Of a stretch of DNA of 64,000 bases, positions 24,078-36,217 are shown piece by piece. Position 1 is the stretch's first letter; the number at the start of each line of letters is the position of its first letter. The position numbers were made by a program, and so were the translations under genes. The stretch comes from Arabidopsis thaliana (Eukaryota > Streptophyta > Magnoliopsida > Brassicales > Brassicaceae), in NCBI RefSeq assembly GCF_000001735.4, contig NC_003074.8:7130101-7194100 (forward strand). The letters run 5' to 3'. The notes beneath the pieces are model-generated. The model did no database searches. It was not told where the DNA came from and saw only the letters and a list, made by a program, of their open reading frames with translations.

Positions 24078-26282
24078 TCAATTCTTCGCCTTTTTCTTTG
24101 GTTGTCGTTTCTTTCTGGACTTCTTAAACCCGACTCCGTTCTCCTGTGGACAATAAAGTTCCATGAATTAGCTCACAGAGAAGGTTTATGCATATAACAT
24201 TATCAGATGGTATCAACCAGCTTCAGTGGATGCTGACCTTTTTGTAACATCTATAAGCACTTTGACCTGAAAACTCCTGTCCGCTTTTAGAGATATATAC
24301 CTACAAAGAGCAAGAAAATTCAGAGACAACAAATTTTTAGACGTTCCTGTCTATGTGTTCTTTAACAAATAGTTCTCATGCTTAAAAGATGTGAATGCGT
24401 GTGTGTATAACACATTCATCCCAGTCATTTTCTATGTATTTTTAGAACAGTGGAAACAGAAACCTACCTTTCTTCCTTCTGGGGATGTGAACCAATGACC
24501 TGCAGAGCCACTGTCAGCAGATACACGCCTTTTCCCAGCATCCTTTGGAGCTGCAGCTCTCGTTTTAGGATTTAACCAGCCTTCAGAATTGTGTGCGCTC
24601 TCTTGGCTCTTTGAAACCTTTGACTTTGTTTTCCCTCTTCTGCAGCTTTTGCTGCTAGAGTCTCCAGCTTTAGAACTCCCTTTGCTGCCAAATTGATTCC
24701 TACAATGGCATTCGAAAGATGTGTCAATCCACAGGAAGCAGAAGATTGTAAGTATCAAAATAAGAAATAGATTAGGAGTAACCTACATATAATCAACAAG
24801 GAACACCTCTCGCTGGCTCTCCCTATCATTGACAATTCCCAGAGGAAAGAAGTTTGGTAACCGCTGTCGAGCTAGATTCCGGATCCTTGGATCACTATGC
24901 AAGAAGAAACGATGAGATGGAGGAGAAGGGTGGGAAAAATCGTGGAATAGCTCAGTTTGCTGAAAGCCAGTCAAGTTATGATTTCCGCTATTGCTACTAC
25001 TTGCCACAGCACTGCTTTGTTTCTGAGCTGTGCTAGTCGTCTTGATGGAGATAAAATAGTCCTGACAAACATCATCGAAAGCTGGTGTCTGAATCTTGGA
25101 ACTTGCCGGGGAAAAATCTTTCCACAGATCTTTAATACAGGGGATAGATCCAGGTTCCTTTCTCTTCGGTTTACTTGCAATAGATGGTTGATTCTTTGAG
25201 AATGAATCATGTTTTTTAGTTGCTCCGCTTAAATCTCTGCTGGTGGATGGATGGTCATCTTCAGAATCTGAATCTAGTAGCTGGAACCTTCGTAGAGGAC
25301 TACGACTTGACATCTGAAACAACGATGCAACAGAACTAATCCCAGAGGCAGCAGATGCTTGAACATCCGACTGCTTTCTTTTTCCCCGAGAGATAGAAGG
25401 TTGATTAGATAAAACCCCAGAACCATGAAGTGGCACCCTTGAGCTGCAACTAGAAAAATGACTTCTTGTTGAGGCCGGTGCGTCTGCATGAAGCAACACA
25501 AGTTTTATACCAAGATGAAACCAACACAATATGGATGACTTAAAATATTACACTAAAGAAATCCAAAAGAAACCAGTTTGAGTGGAATGAAGCTTAATCA
25601 ATGTCCTTATAAATAACAAATTCTCAGCCTGAAGGCTCCAAACCCACTCTAGTCTACCTATTAGTGTCAACAACTGCAATCAAGTTTTCATCTTTGAGCC
25701 ACAACAAACTGATCCTGATATCTAAATAGAAGAGGGTTTGCATCAGGCTTCCTAAATCCATCAGTTTTAAGTTCTCTATGATAAACTAAGGGATGGTCTT
25801 TCTATCAATGTGTTCACGATCCAAGACGCCTAATGAATGAAAGATAGGCTAATCAGCTCATTGACGTTTAATAAGAGATCTAACAATGCTCGATTCCTAT
25901 TCCAGCAGTTTAAGTAAGACCCATATTCGAAAAGACGAAGCAGAAGCTCAAAATTGTAATTACCCGTAGGAAAATCCTCAGGAGAAGAGAACTCTTCAAT
26001 GTCATCATCCCGATCCTCTACAGCTACGCTTCTATCATCTTTCACAGAACACTTGTTGGGATTAATCCCTCGTCGCAACCGCTTGAGAACCGGGCTTGTA
26101 AAATCTGGTTCAAGCTCCCGATCGGAATCTGAGACAGTAAGTCCCAACTCTGGCTCGTTATCGCCGTCCCCGATTAATTGGTCGCCGGTGGAGCTAGGGT
26201 TTTGATGGATTTCCGATTGGAGATCCGATGCAGCATCAAGATCAAACCCTAGCGAAAACGATGGTGGCTCAATCGAATCCAT
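24078..26282 (-). CDS. Unknown nuclear-type protein, disordered and basic at the C-terminus
   Basis: Five exons (26282-25964, 25483-24787, 24699-24468, 24300-24238, 24143-24078) encode 458 residues. The exon 2 donor is GTAGGT at 24786; the donor-like GTTACT four bases downstream would include a stop. I recognise no catalytic domain. The N-terminal ~130 residues are acidic and Ser/Asp-rich. Around residue 180 lies the motif RRFQLLDSDSEDDHPS, recurrent in uncharacterised plant proteins. The middle is Ser/Lys-rich and likely disordered. Residues ~380-458 carry SPEGRKVYISKSGQEFSGQSAYRCYKK and end with the basic run KKSRKKRQPKKKAKN, a likely nuclear localisation signal. After the TGA the same frame stays open for 41 more codons if a good 3' intron is removed. 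From memory this is AT3G20490, annotated as unknown. Confidence 0.82.
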
Positions 26283-27740
26283 GAGAATGAATTTAGGGTT
26301 TGGACTAGGAGATGAAGAGACTTCAAAGACATGGAATTGGCGCCTTGGTGTGCCGAAGAAGCTTGAGATTTCGTAAAAATTCCCCGCCTAGCGCACAATC
26401 CATGATTTTAAAAAAATTTCAAGTGATTCTCAATTTCTCATGTATTAATTTTCGTCGGGATATTTACCGCCGCAGAAAATAATTATTTTGGAAAGAAAAA
26501 AAATCAGAATGGGCCGTGAAATTTCAAAGTTGGATAAAGCCCATAATTTAATTTGGTGAACGGTCTTCTTTTTTTTTTTTCCCGGCAAATAATTTCATTG
26601 ATATCAAACTGAAATTACAAAGTCAGTATACAGAACATTAGAAAACAAATTATTACATAAGCAGATATATGCGCCATGTAGTGAGAAAGATGCACAATTG
26701 GGAAGTGAATTTGACGATGCTTTCCTTAGAGAAGCCTTATTCGCTAATGAATCATTAGATTCACTATTTTCCTTCTCCATTTCTGATCTTCCTCTAATGC
26801 GAAATGTATGCATCCATCTACTCTAATGTTGTTCTTAATTGTATAATCAACTAATCTTTTTTTTTTATTCGGATTTATAAATTCTGATGATGATGACATA
26901 TTGACAACACTTTTATTATTCGATTACAAATACTAATTTCAATTAATTATTTACAAAATTTCAAAATCATGTTAAATATTTTGTAATGTATAAATACATT
27001 ATACATATCGATTACAATTTTTTTATTATTGTTTATTTCTATATCTATTGCAATAATATGTTTTAAGACAAAAATTGGACATATGGAAGTTCTTAATTCA
27101 CGAGTTATTCATTACACCGAAAATAAATTTGATTGGTGACACGATCACGGTATTACTAATTTGACATATGAACACATTTTATCATAATTGTTCACACTTA
27201 ACGAGTGCTCGAACTCGAATTACCAAAGACATCATTGGCCTTAAAAAGTGTAAAATAAAGATGTTTTAATTACGAATCCAATGTCATCTTTTATTTTTGT
27301 ATCTTGTTTTTGTTGGTCGACTTTGTCATTTATTTTTGTTTTATCTTCATTCATTGCTTATAAGTTAAGGCTTGTCCTCCATTTTTTGTCATTTGCTCTC
27401 GTGACAGCATCTCGATTCACCGTTTTTACTTTTTCTCTAACTTTCTATTTTTATTTATATCATTTTACTTCTTCAACTTTATTTTTTCATTTTTTTGTTA
27501 GTCATTCTTGGATTAGTGTTTTCTTTCATTCTTGGACCATACTAATATTCAGATAATACTTCATACATTGCAAAAAAACAAAAATAAATAAACCAAAATT
27601 CATAAGGTATCATAAGAAATCAATTATAAGAAAAAACAAAAATCATTGGACAAGACAACAGACTGAATTATCGTTTTATCCTTTTAAAATGAAAATCAAC
27701 ACATTCATACGAGATATGGTAAGGACAATTTAGTCATTTA

Positions 27741-27750
27741 GACACGTGTC
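27741..27750 (+). promoter_or_regulatory. Palindromic G-box upstream of PAP18
   Basis: GACACGTGTC contains the CACGTG core bound by bZIP and bHLH factors. It lies about 20 bases upstream of the TATA box and 76 bases upstream of the ATG. Confidence 0.55.
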
Positions 27751-27768
27751 GTGCCCGCGTCGCAAAAG

Positions 27769-27777
27769 CCTATAAAG
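27769..27777 (+). promoter_or_regulatory. TATA box of PAP18
   Basis: CCTATAAAG lies about 50 bases upstream of the PAP18 start codon, just after the G-box. Confidence 0.5.
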
Positions 27778-27825
27778 AATCCATTTACCTTTTCTCACTG
27801 AATCTGAAAGAAAAAGCTCGCAGAG

Positions 27826-30144
27826 ATGGAAAAATGGGGGATTTTGCTACTCGTAACATTATCAGTGTCAATAATCTTTACTTCTGCGGCCGCAGATGAT
27901 TACGTCCGACCAAAACCTCGTGAAACCTTGCAGTTTCCATGGAAACAAAAGTCCTCTTCTGTACCCGAGCAGGTATAAATTAGAATTCCTTAAGCTCTCC
28001 TCTGTTTTGATGATTCTTGTTCCGAAAAAATCATGTTTTTAATTGTCTGAAATCTTTCTATTCTTGTAACTGCATGTGGGTCTCTGTTTGTTTTCTCCGA
28101 AAGATCCGATTTTTGGGTTTATGCTTACTCCAGAGAATCCCATTTGCTAGTGTCCCGAAGTCTTCTCAACACTAGTTTTCTAATGGATAAATCTAATGAC
28201 TGTGTAGTTTTGATCAACGCCATTAGTAATCTTCACTAATCACTACTTTGGGTAAAAATGGCCTTTTCCTAAATGATTATTTATAACAATGGAGATGAAT
28301 TGTGTTGTTTCATTCTGAAGAAAACATTGATGCTTGAGTGAAATTGTAGCTATGGAGTGCATGATACAGTTGATACTTGATAATGAACATCAAAGGTTCT
28401 GTTTTTAGATTCATTTGGTCCTGTTTCTTATACTGAGATTCTTACCTGCAGGTGCATATCTCATTGGCTGGAGATAAACATATGCGAGTTACTTGGGTTA
28501 CGAATGACAAATCGTCTCCTTCATTTGTTGAATATGGAACATCGCCAGGGAAATACTCTTATCTTGGTCAAGGAGAAAGCACCTCCTACAGCTATATAAT
28601 GTATAGATCAGGGAAGATACATCATACCGTCATTGGGCCATTGGAAGCGGATACTGTTTATTATTACCGTTGTGGTGGAGAAGGACCTGAGTTCCATTTG
28701 AAAACACCACCAGCTCAGTTCCCGATTACTTTTGCAGTGGCGGGGGATCTTGGACAAACCGGTTGGACTAAGTCGACTCTAGATCATATTGATCAATGCA
28801 AATATGCTGTGCATCTACTTCCAGGGGATCTATCGTATGCGGACTATATGCAGCATAAGTGGGACACGTTTGGGGAACTAGTTCAGCCTCTGGCAAGTGT
28901 AAGGCCGTGGATGGTGACACAGGGAAACCATGAGAAAGAGAGTATTCCTTTTATAGTTGATGAATTTGTGTCTTTCAACTCGAGGTGGAAGATGCCGTAT
29001 GAGGAAAGTGGGTCAAATTCAAATCTTTATTATTCCTTTGAGGTTGCTGGTGTCCATGCGATCATGCTTGGCTCATACACAGATTATGATCGGTACTCAG
29101 ATCAATACAGCTGGTTAAAGGTAAGGATTATTGCTTGACATCCATCTGTTATGTGTATCTCCCCTTTATTGCCACAATAGGTCTAAGTAGTTAGTAAAAT
29201 AGTGCTTGGTTGAATTAATCTTTTTCCGTGAGATAATCTTTTAAGATCAGCAGATTCTGTTACACTTATTGGATTTAATTTTGGTGTTATCTATGATATG
29301 TGTAGGCTGATCTCTCGAAGGTGGACCGAGAAAGAACTCCGTGGCTAATAGTCCTCTTCCATGTACCATGGTATAACAGTAACAATGCCCATCAACATGA
29401 AGGTGATGAAATGATGGCTGAAATGGAGCCTTTGCTTTATGCGAGCGGTGTTGATATTGTATTTACTGGTCATGTCCATGCTTATGAACGCACGGTATGC
29501 TCAGAGCTGTGTTGAATCTCAATAGAAATATATCTCAGCTTTTCTTCTTGTTTCCCTATGATATTAAACTGGTTTATTGTGCTGTTCGACAGAAACGTGT
29601 CAACAATGGTAAATCAGATCCATGTGGTCCCGTACACATTACCATAGGTGATGGAGGAAACAGAGAAGGATTGGCTCGCAAGTAATTTCCTCAAACTGAT
29701 TACTTCTAGCTTTATCAAATCTTCATTCTTTCTGTGTTATAAGTAAACTATGAACAAGAATTCTCTGATGTGTCCATGCCAAACCTCTGCATCTTAGTGT
29801 CTGAGATTCTTGAGCTAATTCAACATATTATCTACATGAAACTAATCACACTTACGGTGCAGTTGTTATATGATGAAAGTAGTTGATACTTATCATGAAG
29901 GGATCGTGTTTTTTTCACTTTCAGGTACAAAGATCCGTCACCAGAGTGGTCAGTCTTCAGGGAAGCAAGCTTTGGACATGGGGAGCTTCAGATGGTGAAT
30001 TCAACACATGCGCTATGGACCTGGCATAGGAACGATGATGACGAACCAACAAGGTCTGATGAAGTTTGGTTAAACTCTCTTGTGAACTCCGGATGCTTGA
30101 AGAAAAGGCCTCAAGAACTCAGGAAAATGCTCTTGGAACCTTAA
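27826..30144 (+). CDS. PAP18: PAP18, purple acid phosphatase
   Basis: Five exons (27826-27972, 28452-29120, 29306-29494, 29593-29681, 29925-30144) encode 437 residues. The protein is a secreted or vacuolar metallophosphatase that releases phosphate from organic esters using an Fe(III)-metal centre. Residues 1-~22 are a signal peptide (MEKWGILLLVTLSVSIIF). A fibronectin-like N-terminal domain (residues ~50-135) precedes the metallophosphoesterase domain. All five metal-binding blocks are present in order: GDLG (~147), GDLSYAD (~174), GNHE (~207), VLFHVPWY (~285) and GHVHAYER (~325). The length fits the low-molecular-weight plant group of about 430 residues. The first intron is long (479 bases). 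From memory this is AT3G20500. Confidence 0.93.
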
Positions 30145-30783
30145 TTATATCCATAAAGTGAGAATTTCAGTAAAATAGTCCATTAAATATAGAAATCTAC
30201 AAGCTTGTAATGTTGTTAGCAATGGGACTCTTAATCACACCATTGAAGAAGATTTTCACCAACTCTATAGAAATCATAGTTCCAACTTTAAAATTTTGTA
30301 AACTTGCACTTTGCTTTGTGTTGTTTTTCCCACTATTTATAATCTTAAAAAAAAAAATCTAGAAGCTAAAGTGACATACGTTAGATTTTGTCAATGTAGA
30401 TGGTTCAACGAATGTGACATACAAAACAATGTTGAAAACTATTTCCTTTTGAACATTACTCACATTAGGTACAACAACTGTCACTATCTTAAAATGCAAT
30501 ACTAAAAAACATTCTTCATCACATTAATATAAAGTTGAGATACATATAAAATTACAAATTAATTACAATTAGGCCACAAAAATGATGGACCGTAAGTGGA
30601 GGATTAGTTGTCTGAAGACCGTTGACGAAAAAAGGCGGACCTTTTCCACGCGCTCACCACACAACACTTTCATAAAATCAATTCATCGATCCATCGTCTC
30701 TATCAGATCAATTCATCGATTGCGATCGCTCTTTCAATTTTCTTCATCACCGGTGAAAATAATCGAAACCCAGCACGAGAAAA
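30145..30783. other. Intergenic between PAP18 and FAX6
   Basis: PAP18 3' region followed by the FAX6 promoter and leader. Near 30675-30725 a short direct repeat (TCAATTCATCGAT) occurs twice in the leader. No extra gene is visible. Confidence 0.5.
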
Positions 30784-31891
30784 ATGCATGATTTTTGCTT
30801 CACTATCCCGTACGGGATGCTTCTCATCGGCGGAGGATTTATCGGGTACATGAAGAAAGGAAGTATAACATCTTTCGCCGGAGGTGCAGGCACTGGATTA
30901 TTACTCATTCTCGCTGGTTATATCAGTCTCAAAGCTTTTGAGAAGAAGAAGAATTCCACTATTGCTATGGTTCTTCAGACAGGTTTTTTTCTTGCAAATT
31001 TCTTTCCTTTTTAGCGATCTGGGTTTATATGTCTTTAACAGATATTTATGTTTAGGAAGATTTATTCGTATGATTCCGTTAGATGTCCATAGGGAAGACT
31101 TTCAATTACAAGATGTGAATAGCTTTTAGTGACTTATCACTTGAGCCAAGGAATTGTTTCATTTTGTTTTCAATTTGTTATGGTTCAATGTGTTGGATCA
31201 TGAACTTAGCTTGAGAGTTGATGATAGGTTATGTTATAAGGTTAAGGATCTTATTGGACCACTAACGATCTGGATCTGAATAAGTGATTTGTGTGATGAT
31301 GCTAAACTTGCTATTCAAAGATAAAAAAAAATTAATATTTTGGTTGTGTTTGGATCTTCAATTGCAGCAGTATTTGAATTGGTTTGCTAATTTTTTCCAC
31401 TAATGTAATAGTGTCTCTCTTGGACAAGATGCTGTTTTACTGCAGATGAACATTCAATTTGAGTTGTTAGATGTTGTAGTTGAGTAGCTGTTTTTAATTA
31501 GTGTTCTTGCCATTGATTGACAATAGAACCAACCTCAAAGATATAACAAGCTTGCAAAATCGATTTTCATTATCTATGGTGACTGAAACTCATCTGAATG
31601 TTTCTTTTTTTTTCGATACAGTCATCGCAGCTGCTCTCACACTAGTCATGGGACAGCGTTACTTGCTGACTGGAAAGATTATGCCGGCTGGTTTGGTTGC
31701 TGGGATCAGGTAAAAATCCTTCAACACTGGCTGGCTAGTATCTTTGTTTGCATCAAGATTTGGTATTTTTAAGTTTTTACACCATTGACTTAACTCTAGA
31801 ACCATATCTGTATTGCAGTGCTCTCATGACCTGTTTTTACGTATACAAGATCGCTACTGGTGGCAATAAATTTCCAGCAAAAGCTGAATGA
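30784..31891 (+). CDS. FAX6: FAX6, TMEM14-family membrane protein
   Basis: Three exons (30784-30982, 31622-31709, 31819-31891) encode 119 residues. The protein is almost entirely hydrophobic helix: residues ~8-25 (GMLLIGGGFIGYMKKGS), ~30-50 (GGAGTGLLLILAGYISL), ~63-80 (TVIAAALTLVMGQRYLL) and ~88-110, with the Gly-rich helix packing typical of the TMEM14 fold. Plant FAX proteins export fatty acids; FAX1-4 sit in the plastid envelope and carry transit peptides. This short form has no transit peptide and, like FAX5-7, is expected in ER or secretory membranes. From memory this is AT3G20510. Confidence 0.9.
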
Positions 31892-32744
31892 TGGTTCTGC
31901 TACATGCAGATGATACTATCCGTTGTTGAATTTGTCGATTAGAATTCTTTTTGGTGTACACAATGCGGTTGTCATAACGCCTTAATAGCTTGTATTAGTC
32001 AAAGAACTGCATATGGTCTTGTGTTTTCTTGTCATCGTGTTTTTGTAACCACAAACTGTTTTGAGCTATACTACTATATATATTGAGATATATCTGCCGT
32101 TTCGATACACACTTGGGATCTGGGGATGAGCACATCGTAAAACAAAATAGAAGTTGATCCTCAAAACTTCTTTGTAACCTTGTGTCATCACAACAAAAAA
32201 TCTTCAATGTGTTTGTTCTCTCCTTAAAGTATATCTTGATTCATGCAGTAACAAAGGCAAAACTCTTTTGCAAGAGTATAGAAACCAGACTCAAGCTGTG
32301 CGATGGTGATTCTTTTGGAGAAGTTGGATTTGTGCTCTGATGTAAAGGGAAACTTAAGCTAAAAGGTCCATCAATGGAGGTGACACATAGTTTTAGAAAA
32401 TGTGCTTTTCTCATGCTAGAAATGTTATGGAGACCCAAAAATGCTTTTCGGAAAAAATTCTCATGCTAGTAGCTAGGCTCTACTTAACGAGGTGACAGCT
32501 AAAATAAGTTCTTTTTATTCCATTTTCAGAATAGTGACATTCTTCTCACAAATATAGAAAAACTACAATTAATGCTACTGCAGAGTCTGATTACGTTTTA
32601 AGCTAATTTTTCCATTTTTAGGACGTGGTAGATTGTGTAGATTATTGCTAAACAGCTCATGAGTTCAATAATTCACTTATTCTTCACTCCATCTTCAGCA
32701 AAAAAAAAAAAAGTAAGAAGAAACACTGAAAGCTCTCCACTACC
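31892..32744. other. Intergenic between FAX6 and GDPDL5
   Basis: FAX6 3' region and GDPDL5 promoter. Short minus-strand frames at 31995-32207 and 32241-32438 have no recognisable features. Confidence 0.45.
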
Positions 32745-35642
32745 ATGGCGTGTCCTAGAGTGATTTTTCTGATTCTGATCACGTTCTTCATTTTACAGAC
32801 TGCTTTCTCAAGTTCTTGGCAAACATTGAGTGGTTAGAGACAGAGTTCTCTCACTTTTTATGTACGTGAATTTTTCATAAATGTTCCTTACAGTTTCTTG
32901 ATGTGTTTTCTTTAGGGAAACCTCCGGCTGTGATTGCTCGAGGCGGATTCTCTGGTATGTTTCCAGATTCCAGTATTCAAGCATATCAGTTGGTGAATAT
33001 AACAACTTCACCAGACGTAATGCTCTGGTGTGATCTTCAACTAACAAAGGATGGTGTTGGAATCTGCTTTCCAAATCTGAAGCTTGACAATGGTTCTAAC
33101 GTCATAAGAATTGACCCACATTACAAAGAAAGGTTTTCTGTTGATTTCACATGGAAGGAACTCTCTGATGTGAAATGTAAGTCCTTTTAACTATATCTCG
33201 TTTCTTTAAACCCTCTTCTTGTAAGTGAAACTTCTTAAATCAAAATGTTCAATCTTGTGGTATATCAACTCTGCAAATGTTTTTTCCCCTCAACAGTGGC
33301 ACAGGGTGTTGTCTCAAGACCATATATATTCGATGATGTATCCTCGATATTGGCTATTGAAGAAGTAGCAAAGTTGACAGCTTCAGGCCTCTGGTTGAAC
33401 ATTCAGGTATAATGTAGATACTCTTTTAACGCTCAGAGTCTTTTCTATAAGAATCATAATTAAGTAATCTTCTTCCTCTACTTATCCGTCTCTACACTTA
33501 TAGGACAGTGCTTTCTACGCAAAACACAATTTGAGTATGAGAAACTCTGTTGTCTCTCTATCAAGACGCCTGAAAGTTAACTTCATATCTTCTCCAGGGA
33601 TCAGTTTCCTGAAGAGCATGAAAAACAGTGTCAAGCCGACTGTGACAAAACTCATCTTTAGGTTTCTGAAACAAGAACACATAGAACCCTTCACCAACCA
33701 ATCTTACGGCTCTCTTGCCAAGAATCTAAGTTATATAAGAACGTTTTCTTCTGGAATTCTTGTTCCAAAATCTTACATATGGCCCGTAGATTCAGCTCTT
33801 TACCTACAACCCCACACGTCGCTTGTAACAGATGCTCATAAAGAAGGCTTACAAGTTTTCGCCTCGGAGTTTGCCAATGATTTTGTAATTGCTTATAACT
33901 ACAGCTATGATCCAACGGCTGAGTATCTATCTTTCATTGACAACGGAAACTTCTCCGTTGATGGTTTCCTATCAGACTTCCCGGTGACTCCATATCGAGC
34001 CATCAGTAAGTAAAAAACACACTGTTTTTCTGTTTCTTCATCTAGTTTTGCATTGCATATAGCTACATTTATGATTCTTGTTTTCTTTCCAAGATTGCTT
34101 CTCTCATGTGGACCCTAAAAGAGCTAAGGAGCAAGGTAATGCACAAGAGAAAACCATAAACATATGATCACTAAATCGTTTAGTTGCATTTTAACAGTTA
34201 TGTCTTGCAGCTAAGATAACTATTATCTCGAAGAATGGAGCGAGTGGAGATTTCCCGGGCTGTACTGACTTGGCGTATCAGAGAGCTGCAAGCGACGGGG
34301 CTGATATTCTTGATTGCAATGTCCAGATGTCTAAAGACAAGATTCCCTTTTGTATGAGCTCCTTTGATCTTATAAACAGCACTAATGTCATCGAAACAAG
34401 CTTCAGAAATCTGTCATCAGTAGTTTCAGAGATTAACCCACGGAGAAGTGGTATCTACACTTTTAGCCTGACCATGTCTCAGATACAAACCTTGAAGCGT
34501 AAGAGCCAAAACTACAAAGCAAAATCAAGATTCAATATAAAGACTTTTAATGAATTGGCTTTGTTTCCCTCTTTATTGCAGCCACTATTTCGAATCTTGA
34601 AAAGGACTCTGGTTTATTCAGAAACCCAAGAAACAACAAGGCTGGGAAGTTTCTTACATTATCCGAGTTCTTGTTTCTTCCAAACCGTTACAGCTCTCTC
34701 TTAGGCCTCTTGATAGAAGTGGAGGTGGGAGTTCTATCTGCAAATCTTGTGTGTAAATAAGTACAACACATGACTCTTTTCTTGATATAGCATTTTTTCG
34801 TTTCTTAGAATGCAGCTTATTTAGTGGAACATCAAGGAATTAGCGTGGTCGATGCGGTACTAGATGAATTGAAGAGAGCTACTACTCAACAAAACAAGAC
34901 AAGTGCAAGAACAATACTGATCCAGTCTACTGATAAGTCTGTCTTGATGAAGTTCAAGGAGAAGAACAAAATGAATCATGACGAGCTGGTCTATAGAGTC
35001 GACGACAACATCCGTGATGTAGCAGATTCGGCGATCAAAGACATCAAGAATTTCGCAGGCTCGATTGTCATCAGTAAGAAATCAGTCTTTCCCTACAAAG
35101 GGTTTATCATCCTTGAAAAGGAGACAAATATTGCTTCAAAGCTAAAATCAAACGGGCTTCGTGTTTACGTTGAAAGATTTAGCAACGAGTGTGTAACTCA
35201 TGCATTTGACTTTTACGATGATCCAACGTTAGAGATAGACTCTTTTGTCCGCGATGTCCAAATTGATGGCATCATCACTGACTTCCCAGCAACCACTGCA
35301 AGATACAGAAGTAAGAAAGTAGTCTCATCTTCTCTTTATATCTTCTTTAACTTTCCTTGAGCCAATCTGAGATTATGTTTGATTGCAGAGAACAAGTGTT
35401 ACGGCGAATTTGGTCTGACTACAACCGGTGAGCTCATAACTTTCGCGAATCCAATGCTTCTTCCACCAGCTGAAGCTCCATATCCAGCACTACTTGACTC
35501 AGATGTGACGGAACCACCATTGCCTGAAGCAAGAAGTCAGCCTCCTGCTTCTTCTCCATCAAAGGCAGAGGAAAAAGCAATAGAAGTTCCCTTTGCATTT
35601 ATAGCCATGGCTATTCTTGTGTGCTTCTTCATTTCAGTTTAG
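32745..35642 (+). CDS. GDPDL5: GDPDL5 (SHV3-like), GPI-anchored glycerophosphodiesterase-like protein
   Basis: Nine exons (32745-32832, 32916-33176, 33297-33406, 33504-34005, 34094-34135, 34211-34498, 34582-34724, 34809-35310, 35389-35642) encode 729 residues. The protein has a signal peptide (residues 1-~21), two tandem GDPD-type domains (about 30-320 and 335-650), a Pro/Ser/Ala-rich spacer and a hydrophobic C-terminal tail ([16 protein letters not shown]) that signals GPI anchoring. SHV3-like proteins sit on the outer plasma membrane and wall and are needed for cellulose and pectin organisation in tip growth. In both domains the catalytic HRG of true GDPDs is replaced (ARGGFSG in the first, SKNGASG in the second), so ordinary hydrolysis is doubtful. 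From memory this is AT3G20520 (SVL3). Confidence 0.9.
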
Positions 35643-36217
35643 TGATAAGTGTTTGTAACCGACTTCGACTGCAGTATCTGCAAGTGAACCTTATGAATAA
35701 CAATGTCTAGTACTATATCATTCTTCTTTTTAAGGTTTCAATAAGATATCTAGAATTACAAATTTAGAAGAGATATTAATAGGAATATGGAAATGGATAA
35801 ACTTAACTTTAAATCCAACAAAACCAAAATTAGCTTATTTGATCTTTTAACTCTCTTCCAATGGATTCTTCACCCAAATTTAACCATCCATTTATCAGGA
35901 AAAAAGGAAACATAAAATAAACAATCAAACATAAGGGAAAGATTCTAAGTGGCAAACTCATTTTTGTTTGTTCCTTCTTTCTTTTGAGGCCAAAAGAGAC
36001 CAGATTCATTTTTGGTTTCTTCAAAGGCCAAACCTTATTTTCTTATTTTCTCAGACAAACCCTTTTGCCATATTACAAAATAAAATTTATTCGTCTGAGA
36101 ATTATCTTGATCCCTTTTGGATTCGAGGTTCAAGAACATTCATGAACTTCGAGTAAATCAATCATCTTCTTGTAGTAATAATCCAGGAAGATACATTATC
36201 AACACACATAAAACAGA
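35643..36217. other. Intergenic between GDPDL5 and PBL23
   Basis: GDPDL5 3' region and PBL23 promoter/leader. No further gene is visible; the open frames here are short and low-complexity. Confidence 0.45.

Larger units (their letters stand above)
26283..27825. other. Intergenic between divergent unknown gene and PAP18
   Basis: It contains two divergent promoters. A minus-strand frame at 26604-26813 looks somewhat protein-like but is unsupported (see findings). The last 100 bases hold a palindromic G-box and a TATA box for PAP18. Confidence 0.5.
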
